Shown here: positions 41,739 through 49,249 of the stretch, piece by piece
Position numbering within the stretch: position 1 is the stretch's first letter
Layout: each line of letters opens with the position of its first letter
NCBI GenBank assembly: GCA_020721065.1
Contig: DYNM01000010.1
Coordinates: forward strand, 1-64,000
Source of the DNA: Thiocystis violascens
Lineage (GTDB): Bacteria > Pseudomonadota > Gammaproteobacteria > Chromatiales > Chromatiaceae
Length of the DNA: 64,000 nucleotides
Direction: 5' to 3'
Position numbers and translations under genes: made by a program
The notes under the pieces: model-generated
The model's database searches: none
The model's input: only the letters and a program-made list of their open reading frames with translations
What the model was told of the DNA's origin: nothing

Positions 41739-42589
41739 ATCGCGCCGCTGCAACATTGCCGAGCCTGCCGCTGTGGTTAGCGGCGATGATCGCGCTGGCG
41801 ACCGAAGCCGCGCTGGTGACGGGGCTGGCGCAGTTGCCGTCGCTGCAAGTCGTCGCACCGCCGCAAATTCCGATTGAAATCAGTTTCGTTGCCGCTCCCG
41901 CGTTGACCGAATCCGCTGCGGTTGAGGCGGTGAGTGGCATTTCTTCTGCGCCGCAAATCCCCCCCGACCCCCCTTTTTCAAAGGGGGGAGATGAGGTTGC
42001 GCCGGAGCCAGAACCGCCGGTTGCTCCTGCGCCAGCGCCGTTGCCCATTCCAATTCCAGAACTGACGCCGCCGCGAGTGCCAGTGGCGCTGGCTGCGGTG
42101 AAGCCAAAACCGCAGCCAAAGCGCAAACCCAAACCAAAGTTGAAACCGCTGCCGCCAGTGCAGCCGAAGCTGGCGCAGCAACCAAAGCCTGCGCCGCAGA
42201 TCAAGCGTCCAGTGCGCTCGCCAGCGGTGGCGAAATCTGCGCCAGCGAGCCATTCGCCGCCGCAACCGATTGATAAACCAAGCCGTTCGCCTGCCACCAG
42301 CGCGACTAAAACCGCTTCCAGTTCGGCTGCCGCTTATCTCAGCAATCCCGCGCCCGCTTATCCCGATGGCGCTCGCCGCTTGCGGCAGGAGGGCACGGTG
42401 CAATTACGGGTGCTGGTCAGTCCGAGCGGCAGCGCCAGCACGGTCAGCATTGCCAACTCGTCTGGTGTCGCCAGTCTCGATCAAGCCGCGCTGCGAGCGG
42501 TGCAACGCTGGCGCTTCAAACCGGCGCAGCGCGACGGGCTGGCAGTCGCAGCGACGGTGCAGGTGCCGATTCGTTTCAAACTTAATTAA
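41735..42589 (+). CDS. tonB: TonB energy transducer
   Basis: A 284-residue TonB. It has an N-terminal helix (LPLWLAAMIALATEAALV), a long Pro/Lys-rich periplasmic spacer (PKPQPKRKPKPKLK) and the C-terminal domain (YPDGARRLRQEGTVQLRVLV ending in VPIRFKLN). The GTG at 41735 overlaps the exbD stop as GTGA. Residues ~70-82 (IPPDPPFSKGGDE) come from the palindromic repeat (core 41968-41988), placed early in the spacer where it can be tolerated. Confidence 0.9.
   Translation: MNRAAATLPSLPLWLAAMIALATEAALVTGLAQLPSLQVVAPPQIPIEISFVAAPALTESAAVEAVSGISSAPQIPPDPPFSKGGDEVAPEPEPPVAPAPAPLPIPIPELTPPRVPVALAAVKPKPQPKRKPKPKLKPLPPVQPKLAQQPKPAPQIKRPVRSPAVAKSAPASHSPPQPIDKPSRSPATSATKTASSSAAAYLSNPAPAYPDGARRLRQEGTVQLRVLVSPSGSASTVSIANSSGVASLDQAALRAVQRWRFKPAQRDGLAVAATVQVPIRFKLN
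41968..41988 (+). repeat. Palindromic repeat unit inside tonB
   Basis: CCCCCCTTT-TTC-AAAGGGGGG, in the same reading frame (PPFSKG) as the copies in priA and exbB. Confidence 0.88.
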
Positions 42590-42610
42590 CCCACAACCAG
42601 AGAAAATGTC

Positions 42611-43651
42611 ATGCTAAAACCTTGTTTTTCAACGCATAACGCAGCACTGGCAGCGGCGCTGCTGCTGACCGGCGCGACGAGTCAAGCCGCTGAAGTGGTC
42701 GATATGGCGGGGCGGCATGTGCAGCTCCCCGCGCAGATTGACCGCGTGTTTGCTGCTGCGCCGCCGGTCGTGCCGCTGATTTACGCGCTCAATCCCAACA
42801 AGTTGATTACAGTGAGTTTTCCGTTCAAACCGGAAGACGCGGCGTATATCACGCCCGCAGTGCTGGCGCTGCCACCGGTCGGGCGCTATCTCGGCGAGGA
42901 TTCGGTGCCAAATCCTGAGCTGCTCGCCCGCGCTGCGCCGCAACTGACGGTTGCGTGGGAGATGCCGTTTATTGATCGCAGCAAAGTTGAGCAGACTTTT
43001 CAAACGCTTGGCACGCCGGGGCTGTTCGTGCATCTCGAACATCTGGCGGATTATCCCGCTGCGTTGGAATTGGTCGGCGCAGCAATTGGCGAGGAAGCGC
43101 GAGCGGCGGAATTGGCGAGCGTGATCCGGTCGGCGTTACAACGAATGCAGTCGGCAGTGGGCGCAATTCCGGCGAGCGAGCGGAAACGGGTTTATTTCGC
43201 TGAGGGCGCGAGCGGTTTGTTGACGGAATGCGGCGATTCATTTCATGCCGAAGTGATCGCGCTGGCTGGCGCAGAAAACGTGATGACTTGTGAAAACAAG
43301 ATGATGTGCGGACGTGAGCCGACGACGTTGGCGCAACTCAAGGCGCTTGATCCAGATGTGATTGTGACCGATGACGCTAAGTTTTTTGCCAGCGTGAAGC
43401 GCGATCCGGCTTGGGCGGAATTGCGAGCCGTGCGCGAAGGGCGGGTTTATCGCGCCCCGACTGCGCCGTTTGATTGGATGGGGCGACCGCCGTCATTTAT
43501 GCGCGTATTGGCGATGCAGTGGTTAGCTAACTTGTTGTATCCAGAACGGTTTGCGTGGGATGCCGCAGTCGAGATTCCGGCGTTTTATGCGCAATTTCTC
43601 GGCGTGAATCCAGCAAGCGTCAAGGTGGACGCGTTGCTGGGACGCGACTGA
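42611..43651 (+). CDS. Periplasmic ABC-type metal-chelate binding protein
   Basis: A 346-residue protein with a signal peptide (AALAAALLLTGATSQAAE) and a periplasmic-binding-protein type 2 fold (VVDMAGRHVQLPAQIDRVFAA at the start; LKALDPDVIVTD later). This family binds siderophores, haem or corrinoids. A Cys-containing stretch (MTCENKMMCGRE) is unusual and may contact the ligand. No permease or ATPase gene is next to it. It lies in the TonB operon just before the receptor, so it probably takes over the same ligand in the periplasm. Confidence 0.82.
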   Translation: MLKPCFSTHNAALAAALLLTGATSQAAEVVDMAGRHVQLPAQIDRVFAAAPPVVPLIYALNPNKLITVSFPFKPEDAAYITPAVLALPPVGRYLGEDSVPNPELLARAAPQLTVAWEMPFIDRSKVEQTFQTLGTPGLFVHLEHLADYPAALELVGAAIGEEARAAELASVIRSALQRMQSAVGAIPASERKRVYFAEGASGLLTECGDSFHAEVIALAGAENVMTCENKMMCGREPTTLAQLKALDPDVIVTDDAKFFASVKRDPAWAELRAVREGRVYRAPTAPFDWMGRPPSFMRVLAMQWLANLLYPERFAWDAAVEIPAFYAQFLGVNPASVKVDALLGRD

Positions 43652-43692
43652 TTTTTGCGGTCATCCGTTATACCCATTTAGAGATCACGAAC

Positions 43693-45942
43693 ATGAAAAA
43701 TCCTTTACATAACAGGCAACTTTCCCTGCTCGTCGCGCTGCTATTTGCCAATAGCGCGACGCTTGCCGAGCCGACAACGGCATTGCCGCTGGTCACGGTG
43801 GAGGCGGATGACGCGACCGCTGCTGCCGATCTCAGCGCGACGGCGACCGTGACGCGGCTCAACGCAACAACGGTGCGCGAAATGGCTGGCGCGGCAGCGT
43901 CGTCGCCGTTCAAAGCGATTGCCAACACGCCGTCGGTCAATTTTCAAAGCGCCGATCCGCACGGCCTGACCGAAGTCGGTTTTCACGAAACGCTGAAAAT
44001 TCGCGGCGTCGGGCAAACCGGCCCGGCGTCGTCGCGCAACATTGACGATCTGCCGCTGACCATCAATCCCGGCGGCAGCAAAGGCATTCTCGATCTGGAA
44101 AATGTGTCTGAAATCAGCGTGTATCGCGGCGCAGTGCCGGTTGGTCGGGCGCTCGGATTCAGCAATTTGCCCGGCAAATTGAACTTGACGACTCGCGCTC
44201 CGCTGGCGACGGCGGCGACGCAACTGCGTTTGGAAGGCGGCAGCGATGATTTTAAGCGCCTATTTTTGCGGCAAGACAGCGGACAACACGGCATCTTTTC
44301 TGGTTTCGTGTCGGCGAGTGAAAACCAAGGCAATAATTGGAAAGGCGCAGGTGAATTCGAGCGTCGCAATTTATTTAGTGGCATCGCTTTAGATGGCGGT
44401 GAAGCGTGGCGTATTGAATTATATGCTGGTGATAATCAAGATGAGCGGCACACTTATCGCTTTTTTGATTATAGCGCCGCCAGCAATTTTGCCAATTTTG
44501 AGCGCGAGTGGTCGAATAATCCAGCGAGCGTTGATTATTACGATTATAACCGCCAACAATTCGAGGATCGGTTTATTTATGCCAATTTGCGCGGGCGCGT
44601 GGCTAATGAGATGCAGCTCTCTATTAAACCCTATTATCTCAATGAATCGGGCGATTATTGGTTTAGTTCCGTTAATGCGACTGACACCACAAAAAGCCGG
44701 GTGATTGATTGGCAAATTGACCACGATAACGCAGGTGTTGTCACGCAATTGGATTGGCAATTCACGCCAACACAATTATTACAACCCGGCTTCTGGATAC
44801 AACGACAACAGCCACCGGGTCCACCATCTACGCAACAGAAATATCGCGCCACTGCCAGCGGATTAGTGTTTGATGGTTGGCAGGTATTAGCGGATAACGA
44901 TCAACATCAATTGTTGTCGCCATTTTTAAGTTATTTGGGACAATTCAATGCGCTGAATGTGGAAGCCGGTTTACGCTTTGTTAATTTGCGTTTAGGAGCA
45001 CTCACTGCGTATAACGCGACGGGCGCAGCAGCGAAATTAACTGATGCTGATGCCGCTCGCGCAGCGGGTGGAATTGATGCAATGGCATCAGCGGCAGAAA
45101 AGAGCTTTGATGAATGGCTGCCGTATTTAGGTTTAACATGGGCATTTAATCCAAACACCAGCGTTTTTACACGGCTGGGGCGCAGTTACGGTTTAGATGT
45201 CAATTTATTTCCCTATTACTACGCGCAGAAAACGTTATTTGCCAGCAAGGGTGTCAGTTTTCAATCGTTGTGGGATCGTTTGGAATTAGAAACTGCAAAT
45301 AACCTTGATCTTGGTTTGCGCCACGCGCAAGGCAATTGGGATGTTGGTTTAACCACGTTTTATGCCCAACATGAAAATAAACAATCGACAATTTATGATC
45401 CAACAATTGGCGTGCGTTATCCTTGGAATGTTGCCGATGCCGAGCGTTATGGAATTGAATTGGAAGGCAATTGGCGAATGACTCCAGCATGGCAATTAAA
45501 CGGCAATTACACATGGAATCGGTTTCGCTACAGTCAAGACCTTGCGCTGTCTGCCGCTGCGGTGATTCCCAGCGAAGGAAAACAAGTGGTGGATACGCCA
45601 GAACACATGGCGAAATTAGGCATTCGTTATCAGCATGAACAATGGAATGTTGGTTTAGATGCGCGATATATTGGCGAACGTTATGGTGACGTATTAAATG
45701 CCGAGCGCGTTGATGCAGTAACGTTATTTGATATGACAGGACAATATCGGTTGCATCGTTCATTGGCGCTCACCTTAAATGTATTAAATCTGTTTGATAA
45801 GCAATACATTGGCCCAATTAGTGCTGCGGATGATGCGATAGCCAATTTTACTGCGGCGCTCAATGGCGTTACCGGCAATGGTTCAACATATCAATACGGC
45901 GCACCGCGCACCTTTTTTGTTGGCTTATCAGCAGATTTCTGA
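43693..45942 (+). CDS. TonB-dependent outer-membrane receptor
   Basis: A 749-residue receptor. A signal peptide (LSLLVALLFANSATLA) is followed by the plug domain (LPLVTVEADDATAAADL; LKIRGVGQTGPASSRNIDDL; VSEISVYRGAVPVGRALG) and a beta-barrel that ends in YGAPRTFFVGLSADF with the expected terminal Phe. The start is the ATG at 43693. Ligand unknown; the neighbouring binding protein suggests an iron chelate, haem or corrinoid. Confidence 0.92.
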   Translation: MKNPLHNRQLSLLVALLFANSATLAEPTTALPLVTVEADDATAAADLSATATVTRLNATTVREMAGAAASSPFKAIANTPSVNFQSADPHGLTEVGFHETLKIRGVGQTGPASSRNIDDLPLTINPGGSKGILDLENVSEISVYRGAVPVGRALGFSNLPGKLNLTTRAPLATAATQLRLEGGSDDFKRLFLRQDSGQHGIFSGFVSASENQGNNWKGAGEFERRNLFSGIALDGGEAWRIELYAGDNQDERHTYRFFDYSAASNFANFEREWSNNPASVDYYDYNRQQFEDRFIYANLRGRVANEMQLSIKPYYLNESGDYWFSSVNATDTTKSRVIDWQIDHDNAGVVTQLDWQFTPTQLLQPGFWIQRQQPPGPPSTQQKYRATASGLVFDGWQVLADNDQHQLLSPFLSYLGQFNALNVEAGLRFVNLRLGALTAYNATGAAAKLTDADAARAAGGIDAMASAAEKSFDEWLPYLGLTWAFNPNTSVFTRLGRSYGLDVNLFPYYYAQKTLFASKGVSFQSLWDRLELETANNLDLGLRHAQGNWDVGLTTFYAQHENKQSTIYDPTIGVRYPWNVADAERYGIELEGNWRMTPAWQLNGNYTWNRFRYSQDLALSAAAVIPSEGKQVVDTPEHMAKLGIRYQHEQWNVGLDARYIGERYGDVLNAERVDAVTLFDMTGQYRLHRSLALTLNVLNLFDKQYIGPISAADDAIANFTAALNGVTGNGSTYQYGAPRTFFVGLSADF

Positions 45943-45949
45943 GGCACCA

Positions 45950-46342
45950 ATGCCATCTGCATTCTGTGTTTATGGTCATCACCGCCAATTGGCGCAACGC
46001 TATTGTTGCCCGAATTGGCGGGCGCAATTGCCACTTGAATGGCGCGAGCAAGTCATCGCGCCCACTTCTTTTCGCGTGTTCCGTGAATACGAAATCCCAG
46101 CGCGACGCATTATTGGTTATGACAGCAACAATCAACCTTGCTATTGCGCCTATGATTACCGTTTAATTGATTTGCGCTCGGATGATGATGAAGAATTCTA
46201 TACAGCATTGGCTTATGATGAATCGCTCGTGGCATGGCGACTGCACAATCAGCACTGGTTAATTTATCGCTGCGTTGGCGCATTTGATGAAAACGATCAC
46301 GGTGAACAGCAATTGAGTATTGCAGCGCAAATGCCGCGCTGA
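45950..46342 (+). CDS. Small hypothetical protein of the TonB operon
   Basis: A 130-residue soluble protein that I do not recognise. It starts MPSAFCVYGHHRQLAQRYC, has several Cys, Trp and Tyr residues, an acidic stretch (RSDDDEEFYT) and no signal peptide or membrane helix. The ATG is eight bases after the receptor stop, and the GAGG at that stop serves as Shine-Dalgarno, so translation is probably coupled to the receptor. It ends 57 bp before the first MmeI-like gene and could belong to either unit. Confidence 0.6.
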   Translation: MPSAFCVYGHHRQLAQRYCCPNWRAQLPLEWREQVIAPTSFRVFREYEIPARRIIGYDSNNQPCYCAYDYRLIDLRSDDDEEFYTALAYDESLVAWRLHNQHWLIYRCVGAFDENDHGEQQLSIAAQMPR

Positions 46343-46399
46343 AATCGGATTAAATATCGGTTAAACTCGTGCGCTCACTAACCTGCATGAGCGTTTCCC

Positions 46400-49177
46400 A
46401 TGCCCATCTCTTGGAATGAAATCAAAGATCGCGCCCTACAATTCTCGCGGGAATGGGCGGATGAGTGCTCAGAAGATGCCGAAGCCAAATCCTTTTGGGA
46501 TGGTTTTTTTAATATCTTTGGCGTGAGTCGGCGGCGCATTGCCAGTTTTGAGCAGCGCGTTAAACAGATTGATGGCCGCGCCGGTTATATTGATTTGCTG
46601 TGGAAAGGCAAGTTATTGGTTGAACACAAATCACGCGGCAAAAGTTTAGATCGTGCTCATGCGCAAGCGACCGATTATTTTCACGGCTTGAAAGAACGTG
46701 AATTGCCGCGTTATGTCTTGGTGTGCGATTTTGCCCGGTTTCGCTTGTATGATTTAGAAGAAAACGAACAGCATGATTTTTTATTGTCGGAATTGGTCAA
46801 TCACGTTCATTTATTCGGCTTTATGGCAGGTTATCAAACTGTTGCCTATAAAGAACAAGACCCGATCAATCTCAAAGCTGCCGAGCGCATGGGTTTATTG
46901 CATGACAAATTAAAAACAATCGGTTATGACGGTCATGCGTTGGAAGTATATTTAGTGCGGCTGGTGTTTTGTTTATTTGCCGAACACACCGGCATTTTTG
47001 CAGTCAATCAATTTCAAGATTTAATTGAGCAACGCACCGCTGAAGATGGACAAGATTTAGCGCAATGGCTGGCAAATTGTTTTGAAGTATTGAATACCCC
47101 GCACGAAAAACGTTTAACCCGTCTTGATCCGCAGCTTGCCGCGTTTCGTTATATTAACGGTCAACTGTTTGCCGAACAATTGCCCACTGCTGCCTTTGAT
47201 CGGGAAATGCGCGAGCTTTTATTGGAAGGGTGCGCTTTGGATTGGGGGCGGATTTCACCTGCAATCTTTGGCGCGTTATTTCAATCGGTTATGGACGCTA
47301 AAAATCGCCGGCAACTGGGGGCACATTACACGTCAGAAACGAATATCTTAAAACTGATTAAACCGTTATTTTTAGATGAACTACGAGCTGAATTTGAGCG
47401 CGTCAAACGGCAGAGCAAAAGCAATTTATTTGCGTTTCAAGAACAGCTCGCCAGCTTAAAATTCCTTGATCCAGCTTGCGGTTGCGGCAATTTTCTAGTC
47501 ATCGTCTATCGGGAATTGCGCTTACTTGAATTGGAAGTGTTGCGGGTGCTGTTTGGCGCATCTAAAGATTTATCCATTGGCGTTGAGCTTAACATTCGCT
47601 GCAATGTCAATCAGTTTTATGGCATTGAAATTGAGGAATTCCCGGCGCAAATTGCCCAAACCGCACTGTGGTTGACCGATCATCAAATGAATCAACTGGC
47701 ATCTCAAGAATTCGGTAAAAGCTATTTACGGATTCCGCTCACGCATTCTGCAACAATTCGTCATGGCAATGCGCTACAGATTGATTGGTGCGATATTTGT
47801 GCTAATGCCAATTTTATTATTGGTAATCCGCCTTTTGTTGGTAAAAATTTCCGCAGTTCACAACAAAATACTGACTTAGAAAAAGTTTTTACAACTCAGC
47901 CGCAGTTGCCGCCGATTAACTCATATAAAAGCCTTGATTTTGTGTGCGCATGGCACTATACCGCTACCGCATATATGAAAATCCATCCAACAACACAAAC
48001 AGCATTTGTAAGCACCAACAGTATTACGCAAGGTGAGCAAGTCGCTATTTTGTGGCAACCATTATTAGATGCTGGCATTTGTATCAACTTTGCACATCGC
48101 ACTTTTAGCTGGACAAATGAAGCCAAAGGCAACGCAGCAGTGCATGTAGTCATTATTGGTTTTGCTTTGGTTGCAGCACAGGTAAAAACGCTATTTGTTT
48201 ATGCAGATATTAAAGGAGAATCCCAAGCGTTATCAGTAAAAACTATCAATCCGTATTTGTTAGATGCCTCGAATGTAACAGTTAACATAAGAAAAAATCC
48301 GTTGTGTCCATCGGCTCCTGTGATGACGAGAGGTAATCAAGCGACAGACGGTGGTTTTTTGTTGCTTAATCAGCAAGAAAAAGATGATTTAACTAAACTG
48401 GAACCACAATCAGAAAAATATATTAAACCATTTTCAATGGGTGATGAATTTATCAATAAAATACCACGTTATTGTTTATGGCTTGCTGATTGCCCACCTA
48501 ATGAACTACAAAAAATGCCAGAAGTGTTGAAGCGCGTCAAAGCCGTTAAATCTGTACGATTAAAAAGTAGTAAAGCTGCAACGCGAGAATGGGCTAATAA
48601 ACCAACGCTTTTTACAGAAACACGTCAACCAATCTCAGGTTATTATTTAGCTTTGCCGCGTGTCTCTTCTGAAAATCGTCAATATGTACCTATCGGGTTT
48701 TTACCTTATACACATATTGCAGGAGATAAACTGCAAATTATTCCAGACGCATCAATTTATCACTTTGGTATATTATCTTCTGCAATGCACATGGTGTGGA
48801 TGCGCACTGTATGCGGACGCCTTGAAAGCCGTTATCAATACTCAAATACGATAGTTTATAACAATTTCCCGTGGCCGGAAAAAATCACTGATAAACAACG
48901 CAATAAAATAGAACAGGCGGCGCAAGCAGTATTAGATGCGCGTGCTCAATCGCCGAATTCATCACTTGCCGTGCTTTATGATCCATTAACGATGCCGGTT
49001 GAATTGGTTAAAGCACATCGTCAATTAGATCGTGCGGTTGATGCAGCGTATTCCAAACAGAAGTTTAGTGGCGACACCGAGCGCGTGGCTTTTCTATTCA
49101 AGCGGTATCAACAACTCACTGCACCACTTGATCCGCAACCACCGAAACGTCGGAAAAAGCTCACAACTTCCAGTTAG
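46400..49177 (+). CDS. MmeI-like single-chain restriction-modification enzyme
   Basis: A 925-residue type IIL/IIG-like enzyme. The N-terminal nuclease has the PD-(D/E)XK pattern D65-x9-E75-x-K77 (in YIDLLWKGKLLVEHKS), the spacing known for MmeI. A helical linker follows (to ~300). The gamma-class adenine methyltransferase shows motif X (GAHYTSETNILKLI, ~307-320), motif I (FLDPACGCGNFL, ~355-366) and motif IV (IIGNPPFVGK, ~473-482). The C-terminal ~350 residues should hold the target recognition domain (e.g. YCLWLADC, HMVWMRTVCGRLES). Such proteins cut and methylate with one specificity. A gene that lacks the nuclease follows directly. Confidence 0.88.
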   Translation: MPISWNEIKDRALQFSREWADECSEDAEAKSFWDGFFNIFGVSRRRIASFEQRVKQIDGRAGYIDLLWKGKLLVEHKSRGKSLDRAHAQATDYFHGLKERELPRYVLVCDFARFRLYDLEENEQHDFLLSELVNHVHLFGFMAGYQTVAYKEQDPINLKAAERMGLLHDKLKTIGYDGHALEVYLVRLVFCLFAEHTGIFAVNQFQDLIEQRTAEDGQDLAQWLANCFEVLNTPHEKRLTRLDPQLAAFRYINGQLFAEQLPTAAFDREMRELLLEGCALDWGRISPAIFGALFQSVMDAKNRRQLGAHYTSETNILKLIKPLFLDELRAEFERVKRQSKSNLFAFQEQLASLKFLDPACGCGNFLVIVYRELRLLELEVLRVLFGASKDLSIGVELNIRCNVNQFYGIEIEEFPAQIAQTALWLTDHQMNQLASQEFGKSYLRIPLTHSATIRHGNALQIDWCDICANANFIIGNPPFVGKNFRSSQQNTDLEKVFTTQPQLPPINSYKSLDFVCAWHYTATAYMKIHPTTQTAFVSTNSITQGEQVAILWQPLLDAGICINFAHRTFSWTNEAKGNAAVHVVIIGFALVAAQVKTLFVYADIKGESQALSVKTINPYLLDASNVTVNIRKNPLCPSAPVMTRGNQATDGGFLLLNQQEKDDLTKLEPQSEKYIKPFSMGDEFINKIPRYCLWLADCPPNELQKMPEVLKRVKAVKSVRLKSSKAATREWANKPTLFTETRQPISGYYLALPRVSSENRQYVPIGFLPYTHIAGDKLQIIPDASIYHFGILSSAMHMVWMRTVCGRLESRYQYSNTIVYNNFPWPEKITDKQRNKIEQAAQAVLDARAQSPNSSLAVLYDPLTMPVELVKAHRQLDRAVDAAYSKQKFSGDTERVAFLFKRYQQLTAPLDPQPPKRRKKLTTSS

Positions 49178-49249
49178 TTTAACGTTTATTATTGAATGGT
49201 ATCGTTTCATCTATCGCTGTATTGAAGCGGCTGAATATCGGTTAAACCT
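49178..49249. repeat. Junction of the MmeI-like duplication
   Basis: AATATCGGTTAAAC at 49234-49247 repeats the sequence 46353-46366 that lies in front of the first gene. It marks the upstream limit of the duplicated unit; the original start region and the nuclease-coding part between are missing in this copy. Confidence 0.7.

Noticed and set aside
46400..49177. BREX PglX-like methyltransferase
   Set aside because: Size and NPPF motif would fit, but the N-terminal D-x9-E-x-K nuclease and absence of brxA, brxB, brxC, brxL or pglZ genes point to the MmeI group.
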